A stretch of 29,640 nt of DNA from CAZUQA01 sp964622375 (GCA_964622375.1 CAZUQA010000018.1:1-29640), one strand, 5' to 3'. Shown: positions 16,297-22,872, counted from the stretch's first letter. Program-made: numbers and translations. The notes: generated from the sequence alone by a model not told the origin.

Positions 16297-16989
16297 TTAG
16301 TAAGGCTTTGTTTTGCCTAGCCATCCCTGTTTTTCCCAATAGGCTTTGTCGACTTCACTCCAATCATTTCTTTTCTGGTTTAAGCGCATGAAATAAAACA
16401 TTACCCGCGTTTTTAATCCTACTGCTACCTTATCTTTGAGAATTCTATTGGCCATTCTCCTGACTGCCCGCTTTATTTTCTCTTGGCGTTTTAGCGGTAT
16501 TTTTTCAAAGCTTTCAGCGCCAATTCTCAGCCCATAACTGTATACTCTGGCAATGCCCCACATAAAGAGGTTGAAGGCGACTGCTTTATTAACTCTATTC
16601 ATTCCGGCCCCGGCTGCTGTTGTTAACACCAGAGCTTTTTTATGAAACATAGCCGCTTCGGGTCGATGCGCCATAAAACGATAACCAAAGTGATCAAAGA
16701 GGACTTTCAGTTGTCCCGTCATCCCAAAGACATAACAAGCTGAGGCGATAATAATCAAATCAGCGCAATCAAGTGCTTTGGCAATTTTCTGTACTGTAGT
16801 AGCGTGAAGACAAATTTTTTCATCTTTCATAAAACAATTCTCACAGCCGACACAATAACCAAGGTCAGTCTCCGGCAAAAAGAATTCTGTAACTTGACTC
16901 GTACTATCTACTAAGTGTTTTAGAAAAAGCTGGCTTAGGTTATAGGTATTACCTTGATGCTTTTGACCGTAAATAATAGTTATGTTCAT
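16297..16989 (-). CDS. Flavodoxin-fold NAD(P)H-dependent oxidoreductase-like protein
   Basis: The 230-residue protein opens with IIYGQKHQGNTYNLSQLF, the FMN-phosphate loop of the flavodoxin-like NADPH-dependent FMN reductase / iron-sulfur flavoprotein group. A compact Cys motif follows, CVGCENCF with another Cys a few residues on, then ADLIIIASACYVFGMTGQLKVLFD, the second flavin-contacting segment. The C-terminal third is basic and may touch the membrane or nucleic acid. The substrate is unknown. The ATG overlaps the TetR stop (ATGA) and GAGGTGA precedes it, so it is translated with the regulator and is the likely effector gene of this operon, perhaps responding to a quinone, electrophile or xenobiotic (inference). 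Confidence 0.88.
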   Translation of the reverse strand: MNITIIYGQKHQGNTYNLSQLFLKHLVDSTSQVTEFFLPETDLGYCVGCENCFMKDEKICLHATTVQKIAKALDCADLIIIASACYVFGMTGQLKVLFDHFGYRFMAHRPEAAMFHKKALVLTTAAGAGMNRVNKAVAFNLFMWGIARVYSYGLRIGAESFEKIPLKRQEKIKRAVRRMANRILKDKVAVGLKTRVMFYFMRLNQKRNDWSEVDKAYWEKQGWLGKTKPY

Positions 16990-17618
16990 GAATTTTCACC
17001 TCTCATATAAAGCATGTGAAATTGCATTATATGCTCGCGAATCAAGGACAGTGCTTCCGCTTCTCTTTGGGGATAATTATCACAAAGACAGAGCATGAGA
17101 TAGATGGGCCCATAGAAATGCGATGCGGCTATTTTGCTATCACACTGTTTCATTGTTCCCTGCTGAATAAAGCTTTGAAATAATGCTTGTTGGTATTGTA
17201 AGGGCCCATCAACATAGTTACTGATAAATAACTCTGATGCTGTTTCGTTTTTATATTGTTCAATTGTCAACAGGCGCCGTAATTTCTTGACAGTTTCATC
17301 ATGGAGGAAATAAAGAAATAATGAGGCCCCGATGTTTATCAACTCTTCAAGATCAATTGCCGAATAACGTTGGATATCATTATTATAGTCAACACCATCA
17401 ATAGCCAGAGTGCTTGCTTGATTTTTATACTCTTCCTGCGCTTTCGCTAGTATAGAATCAAATATGTCCTGTTTACTTTGATAGTGTTTGTATAGTGAAG
17501 CCGCTTTGATACCAACTGCCTCGGCAATATCGGCAACTGTAACGCCCTCATAGCCCTGGGTAGAAAAGAGTTCCAGGGCAATCTTGAGTATTTCTTGTTT
17601 TGTATCTCTTTTAGTCAT
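16986..17618 (-). CDS. TetR/AcrR family transcriptional regulator
   Basis: The 210-residue protein has a canonical TetR N-terminal DNA-binding domain: ILKIALELFSTQGYEGVTVA, then DIAEAVGIKAASLYKHYQSK with the helix-turn-helix around residues 25-46. A ligand-binding C-terminal domain of average family size follows. GAGGAAA gives a ribosome binding site just before the ATG. It is the middle gene of a three-gene operon. Two near-identical palindromes at the operon promoter (18042-18059 and 18071-18088) are the obvious candidate binding sites, implying autorepression that also controls the small membrane protein and the flavoprotein. The inducer is unknown. Confidence 0.93.
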   Translation of the reverse strand: MTKRDTKQEILKIALELFSTQGYEGVTVADIAEAVGIKAASLYKHYQSKQDIFDSILAKAQEEYKNQASTLAIDGVDYNNDIQRYSAIDLEELINIGASLFLYFLHDETVKKLRRLLTIEQYKNETASELFISNYVDGPLQYQQALFQSFIQQGTMKQCDSKIAASHFYGPIYLMLCLCDNYPQREAEALSLIREHIMQFHMLYMRGENS

Positions 17619-17628
17619 AGTTTCCTCT

Positions 17629-18026
17629 TTATAATAGTATTATCCTAGAAACTTCAATCACAATGATTTTACTGATAATGCTGCTTGATAGTAGAAAGAA
17701 CATGACTTTTCGATACTTTTGATTTTTGACAAACATTGAAGATAAAACGGCATAAGCGTTTATCGCTCCGGCAATGTAAGCCGTATTAATCGGCAGAGAA
17801 TTTAAAGCAAATAACCCACTTTCTTCTAGCAGGGCCTGCACATAATTGTCACGAGTAACTGCTAAACAACACAAAAACAAACCCACAAAAGTCAGGATTA
17901 AAGTTAGCCTTCCCCATTTCTTAATACTCGGGCTTTTTACGGTGATAATCACAATAAATAGTACAACGACAATCACAACAGCTGTTGACAGTGTTGATAA
18001 TAAATCTTTAAAAACAAATCATACAT
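17629..18026 (-). CDS. Small four-span membrane protein, read through an apparent -1 frameshift
   Basis: From a GTG at 17976 the frame encodes 115 residues with four hydrophobic segments, but that GTG has no ribosome binding site. A perfect GGAGG at 18036-18040 instead serves an ATG at 18026, in another frame, which stops after 17 codons. The ATG frame contains T TTA AAG (18006-18012), a canonical -1 slippery heptamer. A -1 slip there continues directly into the long frame, giving MYDLFLKDLLSTLSTAVV and onward, 132 residues, with a natural charged N-terminus before span 1. Programmed frameshifting, a recent indel and a sequencing error are all possible. The family is unknown. The gene ends 10 bases before tetR, and such partners are often transporters or sensors. 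Confidence 0.6.
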
Positions 18027-18041
18027 AAATCTTTACCTCCA

Positions 18042-18059
18042 AGCTAACACCTATTAGCT
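18042..18059. promoter_or_regulatory. Palindromic operator O2 of the TetR operon
   Basis: AGCTAACACCTATTAGCT has 6-base arms AGCTAA/TTAGCT around a 6-base core. It lies between the transcription start and the ribosome binding site, so a bound repressor would block elongation or initiation. Confidence 0.75.
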
Positions 18060-18065
18060 AATTTA

Positions 18066-18094
18066 ATTTTAGCTAACAATCATTAGCTTGTCAA
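18066..18094 (-). promoter_or_regulatory. Promoter of the TetR operon
   Basis: On the minus strand TTGACA, a 17-base spacer and TAAAAT make a near-consensus sigma-A promoter. Operator O1 fills its spacer. Transcription should start near 18058, inside or beside O2. Confidence 0.85.
18071..18088. promoter_or_regulatory. Palindromic operator O1 of the TetR operon
   Basis: AGCTAACAATCATTAGCT has the same arms and spacing as O2 and differs only in the core. It fills the -35/-10 spacer. Its centre is 29 bases from the O2 centre. A TetR dimer here would directly occlude RNA polymerase. Confidence 0.8.
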
Positions 18095-18171
18095 TGGTTT
18101 TTTTCAATAATAAAAAGAATGGTAAATTTAAACCATCCGCTGATTGTGTCTAAAAAATCAACTAGTTATCG

Positions 18172-18438
18172 CTATAAATCTTCTTCTTTTTGTGGCACCT
18201 TATTTGGAATGTATTCAATTATATCAGTCAAATCACATTCAAGATAAGCACATATCCGATCAAGAACTTCTAAATCGATACGTTGCAGTATGCCATCACG
18301 TAGCCTTTGGATGACTTTAAAATCTGTATTAGCAGCTTTCATTAAGCGGTTCATACTAATATTCTTTTCATGTAGAATTTTTTCAAGTTTGAAACGGTAA
18401 CAACCATATTCAACAGAGACTTCTTTTACTCTATCCAT
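18172..18438 (-). CDS. Small Xre/Cro-type HTH regulator
   Basis: The product is about 88 residues and consists of little more than a helix-turn-helix domain: YRFKLEKILHEKNISMNRLM, then TDFKVIQRLRDG and LEVLDRICAYLECDLTDIIEYIP. This pattern (a recognition helix, then a segment ending in LDxICxxLxCxxxDIIEY) is typical of YozG-like Cro/CI regulators in Bacillota. I chose the ATG at 18438. A TTG at 18468 would add ten cysteine-containing residues that the family does not have. The ribosome binding site is weak (AGAG). The target is unknown. Directly upstream and divergent lies the candidate small RNA unit (18482-18625), the nearest possible target. Confidence 0.85.
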   Translation of the reverse strand: MDRVKEVSVEYGCYRFKLEKILHEKNISMNRLMKAANTDFKVIQRLRDGILQRIDLEVLDRICAYLECDLTDIIEYIPNKVPQKEEDL

Positions 18439-18481
18439 AAATGTATCTCTACACTTACACCTTAACAATAATGCGTGACAA

Positions 18482-18510
18482 TTGACTATTGGCTATATAA
18501 CCAGTAGAAT
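18482..18510 (+). promoter_or_regulatory. Promoter of the candidate small RNA
   Basis: TTGACT (18482-18487), a 17-base spacer and TAGAAT (18505-18510) form a strong plus-strand promoter pointing away from the Xre gene. ATAACCA and TGGTTAT (18497-18503, 18527-18533) form an inverted repeat around the -10 and start site, which could be a binding site. Confidence 0.7.
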
Positions 18511-18516
18511 AAGCCT

Positions 18517-18625
18517 GTATTAAATATGGTTATTAGTCATAGAGGCAAACTCCTATGACTCAATAATAAAAGTATTGTTCTGGCAACACGATAAATGCAG
18601 GTAGAAATACCTGCATTTGTCTTTT
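18517..18625 (+). ncRNA. Candidate small RNA of about 110 nt between promoter and terminator
   Basis: This interval follows a near-consensus promoter and ends in an intrinsic terminator. It contains two hairpins. The first pairs AGTCATAGAGG (18535-18545) with CTCCTATGACT (18550-18560), with one mismatch and a CAAA loop. The second is the terminator (18593-18618). The only open frame is 10 codons (ATG near 18526) with no ribosome binding site, so a protein product is unlikely. Both flanking genes are on the opposite strand, so this is not a leader or trailer of either. I do not recognise a known RNA family. The target and function are unknown. Confidence 0.55.
18593..18625 (+). terminator. Intrinsic terminator of the candidate small RNA
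   Basis: AAATGCAGGTA and TACCTGCATTT form a perfect 11-pair stem with a GAAA loop, followed by GTCTTTT. On the minus strand no T-run follows, so it is oriented for plus-strand transcription. Confidence 0.75.
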
Positions 18626-18729
18626 CTATTGAACATTTAAACTCAAATTCTCTCGTCTTTTATACAATCACATAAGACTATAAAATTTCTTAAGCCTTTG
18701 ACACACAAAAACTAAATAAGTTCTTTTCT

Positions 18730-19455
18730 TTAGAGTACCTTTTCTAAAAAGTCCTGAAGTCGCGGACTTTGGGGGTTGTTAAAAAGCTGTTGCGGATTGC
18801 CGTCTTCAATAATCTTGCCATAATCCATAAAAATAACCCGACTAGCAACTTCTTTCGCAAAATTCATCTCATGGGTCACTATCACCATCGTCAGTTTTTT
18901 CTTTGCTAGTTCGCGGATAACATCCAACACCTCTTTGACCATTTCCGGATCTAAAGCCGAAGTTGGTTCATCAAAGAGGATAGCTTCGGGATCCATGTTT
19001 AAGGCCCTGACAATAGCTAAACGCTGCTTTTGCCCACCGGATAGCTGATTGGGGAAGGCATCTTTCTTATCATACAAGCCTACTCTTTTTAGTAATTCTT
19101 CCCCTTGACTTTCTGCTTCCTCCTTACTTTTACCCAAGACTTCAATTGGTCCCAAACAAATATTAGCCATTGCTGAAAGATGGGGAAACAAATTGAATTG
19201 TTGAAAGACAAAGCCCATCTTGGTTCTTATGGCATTTAGCTGTTGTTCGTTTCTATAATCAACCAATTCTTGATCAATATAGATTGACCCCTTGTCAATT
19301 ACCTCCAAGCCATTGATGCAACGCAACAAAGTGCTCTTCCCGCTACCGCTGGGCCCGATAATGCAGACCACCTCATTCATCGCTATTTCACAGCTCACAT
19401 CATCCAAGGCTATGATATCAGGATAGCGTTTGTAGGCATTTTCTATTCTAATCAT
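18730..19455 (-). CDS. Polar amino-acid ABC transporter ATPase (probable arginine)
   Basis: The 241-residue ATPase of a type I ABC importer shows all motifs: Walker A GPSGSGKST at 34-42, LSGGQKQR, Walker B ILFDEPTSALDPE, and the H-loop in VIVTHEMNFAKEV. The sequence is closest to the GlnQ/ArtP/HisP group. It powers uptake with the permease and binding lipoprotein encoded just upstream. The ATG overlaps the permease stop by 8 bases. Substrate assignment rests on the T-box leader, whose specifier reads CGC (Arg), not on the ATPase itself. I see no clear terminator after the stop. Confidence 0.95.
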   Translation of the reverse strand: MIRIENAYKRYPDIIALDDVSCEIAMNEVVCIIGPSGSGKSTLLRCINGLEVIDKGSIYIDQELVDYRNEQQLNAIRTKMGFVFQQFNLFPHLSAMANICLGPIEVLGKSKEEAESQGEELLKRVGLYDKKDAFPNQLSGGQKQRLAIVRALNMDPEAILFDEPTSALDPEMVKEVLDVIRELAKKKLTMVIVTHEMNFAKEVASRVIFMDYGKIIEDGNPQQLFNNPQSPRLQDFLEKVL

Positions 19456-20128
19456 TGATATTCAACTTCCTTTCCCAGCGATTAGCCACAAAAGAGATAA
19501 TCAAAGTCATAAATAGATAGATGATGGCAGCGCAAATCAGTGGTGTGAAATAGTCATAGTATTTATTGGTCAATACTCCGGCTGACTTCATGAGTTCAAC
19601 AACGCCGATAGTACTGACTAAAGAGGAGTCCTTAATTAGAGTTATGAATTCATTAACTAATGGCGGAATCACTCTTTTGTAGGCTTGGGGTAGTATTATT
19701 TTCATCATGAGTTTTTTGTTGGGTAAACCCAGGCTTTTTCCTGCTTCCCATTGTCCCTTATCAATCGAGTTTATCGAAGCTCTGATCACTTCACTCAGAT
19801 AAGCTGAGCTATTTAAACCAATGGCAATAATTCCCATAATCAAGGGATTGACCGGTAAATAAGCACCGCTTATTTTTTGGTACAAATAAGGTAATGCTAA
19901 ATAGAATATCGCAATCTGTAACAGCATCGGTGTCCCCCGGAACACTTCAACATAAATTGTCATTATCGCTTTCAACAAAAAACCTTTCCCTACCCTAACC
20001 CAAGCGATAATAGTTCCTAACAGTAATCCTACCAGCAAAGAGAAAGTTGCTATCAGTAGTGATAGCCACGCTCCCTTAAGTAGAAAACCGATGTTTTCCG
20101 CTGTGAATATTAATTCGAACTTGAACAT
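19448..20128 (-). CDS. Polar amino-acid ABC transporter permease (probable arginine)
   Basis: The 226-residue permease is of the HisM/GlnP type. It has about five membrane spans and the cytoplasmic EAA coupling motif, seen as QWEAGKSLGLPNKKLMMKII followed by LPQAYKRVIPPLVNEFITLI. Only one permease gene is present, so the membrane part should be a homodimer. The ATG begins one base after the TAG of the binding-protein gene, and no strong ribosome binding site is present, which points to translational coupling. The operon is under T-box control. Confidence 0.94.
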   Translation of the reverse strand: MFKFELIFTAENIGFLLKGAWLSLLIATFSLLVGLLLGTIIAWVRVGKGFLLKAIMTIYVEVFRGTPMLLQIAIFYLALPYLYQKISGAYLPVNPLIMGIIAIGLNSSAYLSEVIRASINSIDKGQWEAGKSLGLPNKKLMMKIILPQAYKRVIPPLVNEFITLIKDSSLVSTIGVVELMKSAGVLTNKYYDYFTPLICAAIIYLFMTLIISFVANRWERKLNIND

Positions 20129-20129
20129 T

Positions 20130-20975
20130 CTACTGGGCGATTTCCCATTTCTTTAGTAAGGCTTGATATTCCGCTGTCTTGATGAATTTTGAAATTGCGG
20201 CATCAATCATCTTCTGTAAGTTGACATTAGCTTTGTCAATGATGATGCTGGTGTTTTCATCGATTAAAGCTTCATTTATAATAACATACCCCTTATTACT
20301 TTTTACAAAATTATCAGCTACTGGTTTATCAATGATTACCGCATCAATAGCTTTGGTTTGTAGTTGGGCAAATAGTTGCTGAGCATCGGTCAAGCTAACC
20401 ACTTTAGCCTGGGGAATATCATTAGCTGCGTCCTCCCCGGTAGTTCCGCTTTGGGCTCCGACTTTTTTCCCATTTAGCTCAGTAACCGTGGTGATGCCCG
20501 AATCAACAGCAACCACCGCTACTTCTTGACTGTTCATATAAGGTACCGAAAAAAAGACATCACGTTGTGGATCATAAGTAAAGCCGGAGACTCCGATATC
20601 TATCTGTTTGGTTTGCAAAGCCCCGATAATCGTATCAAAGTCCATTGACTTCCATGTGAGTTTTAAATTCAAATTGTTGTCTTCATTGATAATCACAATC
20701 AAAGCTTCCATCATATCGATGTCAAAGCCAACTATCTTGCCACTGGTGTCCAAAAATTCCATCGGTTCATAATCCGGACTTACTCCGATGATAAGCTGAT
20801 CTTTAACTAATAATTCCTGTATTATGGGGTTGTCGCTCACTGTTTTGTTGGTACAAGCGCCCAGCACTAATAATAATGCCAAAACTCCTAATAACTTTTT
20901 CATTTCATTTTCCCTCTTTTCTTTCTTAATATTTTTATTAAAACGATGTAATAACTTACTACGATCAACTTCCAA
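20130..20975 (-). CDS. Amino-acid-binding lipoprotein of the T-box-regulated importer
   Basis: This is a family 3 extracellular solute-binding protein. MKKLLGVLALLLVLGAC is a lipoprotein signal, followed by LIIGVSPDYEPMEFLDTSGK, FDTIIGALQTKQIDIGVSGF, FFSVPYMNSQ, GAQSGTTGE and VIIDKPVA, the ligand-pocket motifs of polar amino-acid binders. The start is unusual. A complete AAGGAGGTGAT ribosome binding site lies 7 bases before a TTG at 20975, giving 24 extra basic and polar residues before MKKLL. A second site (GAGGG) precedes the ATG at 20903, which would give a normal signal peptide. I list the longer form because of the perfect site. Both may be used. The product would be tethered outside the membrane. 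Confidence 0.92.
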   Translation of the reverse strand: MEVDRSKLLHRFNKNIKKEKRENEMKKLLGVLALLLVLGACTNKTVSDNPIIQELLVKDQLIIGVSPDYEPMEFLDTSGKIVGFDIDMMEALIVIINEDNNLNLKLTWKSMDFDTIIGALQTKQIDIGVSGFTYDPQRDVFFSVPYMNSQEVAVVAVDSGITTVTELNGKKVGAQSGTTGEDAANDIPQAKVVSLTDAQQLFAQLQTKAIDAVIIDKPVADNFVKSNKGYVIINEALIDENTSIIIDKANVNLQKMIDAAISKFIKTAEYQALLKKWEIAQ

Positions 20976-20993
20976 ATTATCACCTCCTTAAAC

Positions 20994-21213
20994 AAAAAAA
21001 CCGCCTCTATCATAGAGACGGAAAACCGCGGTACCACACTAATTGTTGAGCATAGCTCAACCACCTCGGGACTAACGGTTCCTGCCGATTTGGGATACTA
21101 TTTTCCCCCAAATATCTCCTAGCTGCGCTTCAGTAGTTTTCCTTGATCAAGCTTCCACTCTGTCTTGACTCGCTGGCAATTCCCGCTACCTACTCTGCTA
21201 ATCAACGATTATA
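20994..21213 (-). ncRNA. T-box leader riboswitch, specifier read as CGC (Arg)
   Basis: The conserved GTGTGGTACCGCGG (near 21026-21039) is the T-box antiterminator sequence. Its UGGU bulge would pair with an ACCA tRNA end, so a tRNA with discriminator A. A terminator with stem halves at 21001-21009 and 21013-21021 and a 7-T tail completes the switch. In stem I, UUAGC pairs with GCUAG and GUAG with CUAC. The internal loop between them reads U-GAA-G-CGC-A. Aligned with the GAA-N-specifier-A layout of the B. subtilis glyQS leader, the specifier is CGC at 21125-21127, arginine. Uncharged tRNA-Arg should therefore turn on the importer. The T-box call is secure; the specifier is an inference. Confidence 0.9.
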
Positions 21214-21219
21214 GAGTCT

Positions 21220-21247
21220 ATTTTACTCAGCTAAAGCAGTTTGTCAA
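21220..21247 (-). promoter_or_regulatory. Promoter of the T-box/importer operon
   Basis: The minus strand carries TTGACA (21242-21247), a 16-base spacer and TAAAAT (21220-21225). Transcription should start near 21213, just before stem I of the T-box. Confidence 0.75.
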
Positions 21248-21282
21248 TAGATTAATGTAAATTCACCTAATAATTTTCATTC

Positions 21283-21302
21283 TGTTGAAAATATTTTCAA
21301 CA
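21283..21302. promoter_or_regulatory. Perfect 20-base palindrome upstream of the T-box promoter
   Basis: TGTTGAAAATATTTTCAACA is fully self-complementary and lies 36 bases upstream of the -35. Its core TGAAAATATTTTCA differs from the ARG-box core TGAAT-N4-ATTCA at two symmetric positions. An ArgR-type or other dimeric regulator site is possible. Confidence 0.4.
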
Positions 21303-21387
21303 ATTTCCTACCTTATTGCTCTGTTAATCTTAGATTTCAAACACAAAAGAATTGGCAATTAATAGCGCTAGCAGTTTCTTTTCTCAA

Positions 21388-21533
21388 TTATTCTGCGCCC
21401 AAAAAAAGTTGCGGATATTTGAGTAGCTGCAAGCCCCAAGGAAGCCCTACTACAGTGACATTAAAATTTAAGCACCAGTAGGTACGGCAAAGCTAAACAT
21501 AAACCACCAGAGAATATTGCCAAACGTTTTCAT
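21388..21533 (-). pseudogene. Decayed yccF-like (DUF307) gene
   Basis: On the minus strand an ATG at 21533 opens MKTFGNILWWFMFSFAVPT and stops at 21468. From about 21480 another frame carries on with YWCLNFNVTVVGLPWGLQLL and ends at 21388. Joined, these resemble the YccF domain (M-T-x-N-I-x-W-x-x-x, then TIIGIPFGLQ-x-x-K), with a frameshift and a few missing residues between the two parts. Intact YccF proteins are about 115-150 residues with two such domains, and here only one broken copy is left. No good ribosome binding site is visible. It follows the membrane protein gene at 21584 on the same strand. The family call was made by eye. Confidence 0.5.
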
Positions 21534-21583
21534 TTTCTGGTTTAAATCATCTATTTTTCCCAAGCTGTTGCTTCTTAATTAGG

Positions 21584-22651
21584 TTAAGCTACACTACCAG
21601 CTTTCCAGTCGTCTATTAATTGTTGTCTTGTATCTTTTTTGTTCCACATTTTCTTTTTCTCAGGGTCCCAACCGACAAGTGTCTTCGGCCAATTATTTAC
21701 CATATACTCGAGGATTTGATCAATTTCTTGTTCGCTGATTTTCTTAGTGGCCACAAGAACTGTGGTTCCGTTGGATAAATAAACATTGGCTGAATAAGTC
21801 TTCCCGGTTTTAATTCCGTTAGTTGTATGCTGGGTAATGATTTTATGGGCCCAAACAACTTCCTGAGCCGGTATAAGATAATTACTACCGGTCACACCAC
21901 AATACAACCAGTTCTTTGTCAGAGTATTACCGGCAATTGTAACTTGGTCCCCCCGTAAAATATCATCTTGGAAAAATGTTTCGGCATCGCTAAGTGGCAT
22001 GAAGCCGACTAAGCTTTTGTAGTTGCGTCTCTCGCTTTTAAAACTGCCAAACAAAATCGCTAAGCCTGCCAGCCCGCCAAACAAAGCGAAGGTCAGCCAC
22101 ATATATTCTATGTTGTCATCCCTTTTCTTAAATAATGGAAAAGCATTATATTCATCGGACAATTCAAAATCCGCCAGATAAAGCTGCGCATCTTCTGGTT
22201 CCACACCAAAATACTTGGAAAACATTTCCAAATCTAAAGTGCGATAAGGATCATTTCGCAACACTCCAGAGAAAGTTAGCGTTGTTCCTCTTGGTAGATT
22301 CTGGAAATTCTTACTACTGCGGACGCTGATATAAACACTACTATCCGGTAAAAGCGCAAAGTAGTACCATGCTACTACCTTATCATTTAAAGTTGCATAA
22401 TCAATATAATGCACATCATCGGAAGTTAAGGTAACTATCGTGTCTTTTTTTGTTCCATAAGCTGCTAAGTCAACATAGGCAGAAATCGTCGGTGCCTGGG
22501 CTGTTTTGCTTTTTATCTTACGCATTTGTTCAGTGCCGGTTATCAGTGCCAGCACACAAAACGCCACAGTCAATCCAAAACTCACAACCATTAATACTAT
22601 GGAAAGTGTCTGACTCTTTTTGTAGTTGTCGGAATAATTGTATTCTTTCAT
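21584..22651 (-). CDS. Two-span membrane protein, unknown function
   Basis: The 355-residue protein has one span near residues 17-38. An extracytoplasmic domain of about 140 residues follows (including YVDLAAYGTKKDTIVTLTSD and LPRGTTLTFSGVLRNDPYRT), with beta-rich character. A second span lies near 183-202, and then comes a cytoplasmic domain of about 150 residues with WLYCGVTGSNYLIPAQEVVW and a C-terminal region rich in Trp and Lys. I do not recognise the family with confidence; similar two-span proteins of unknown function are common in Clostridia. GAGGGG precedes the ATG. A TATAAT lies about 40 bases upstream of the start. The decayed yccF-like gene follows 50 bases after the stop. Confidence 0.8.
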   Translation of the reverse strand: MKEYNYSDNYKKSQTLSIVLMVVSFGLTVAFCVLALITGTEQMRKIKSKTAQAPTISAYVDLAAYGTKKDTIVTLTSDDVHYIDYATLNDKVVAWYYFALLPDSSVYISVRSSKNFQNLPRGTTLTFSGVLRNDPYRTLDLEMFSKYFGVEPEDAQLYLADFELSDEYNAFPLFKKRDDNIEYMWLTFALFGGLAGLAILFGSFKSERRNYKSLVGFMPLSDAETFFQDDILRGDQVTIAGNTLTKNWLYCGVTGSNYLIPAQEVVWAHKIITQHTTNGIKTGKTYSANVYLSNGTTVLVATKKISEQEIDQILEYMVNNWPKTLVGWDPEKKKMWNKKDTRQQLIDDWKAGSVA

Positions 22652-22779
22652 GTTTTTCTACCCCTCAATCTATCTACAATTATACTTATTGTTCGATTAA
22701 ACTTCTATAGCTAAAAATCTCAGGATAAAACAATTCAGACATTGTATCGAAAGCCTTAATATTTTAACAATATGACTTT

Positions 22780-22819
22780 CATTTCACGCTGCATTATCAC
22801 CATATCGCAGCATGAAATG
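22780..22819. repeat. Long imperfect inverted repeat in the gap before the acyl-CoA ligase end
   Basis: CATTTCACGCTGC and GCAGCATGAAATG form a 13-position stem with one C-A mismatch around a 14-base loop. There is no T-run on either side. It could be an operator or an RNA processing structure upstream of the gene starting at 22651. Confidence 0.5.
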
Positions 22820-22841
22820 CAAACCATGATAACTCTTGTCC

Positions 22842-22872
22842 AAAAAAAATCCACTATAACAACCATAGTGGA
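22842..22872 (-). terminator. Rho-independent terminator of the acyl-CoA ligase operon
   Basis: On the minus strand TCCACTAT and ATAGTGGA form an 8-pair stem with a 7-base loop, followed by eight T's. It sits about 40 bases after the ligase stop. Confidence 0.9.

Noticed and set aside
18439..18468. TTG start adding ten residues to the Xre regulator
   Set aside because: The extra residues (two Cys, several Arg) do not fit the family start, and there is no ribosome binding site.
18593..18618. The hairpin as terminator of the importer operon ending at 18730
   Set aside because: On the minus strand it is followed by ATCGTGTTGCC without a T-run and lies over 100 bases past the stop. It fits plus-strand transcription instead.
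21001..21100. Inverted repeats here as an independent transposon or CRISPR remnant
   Set aside because: They are the antiterminator, terminator and stem II/III parts of the T-box leader.
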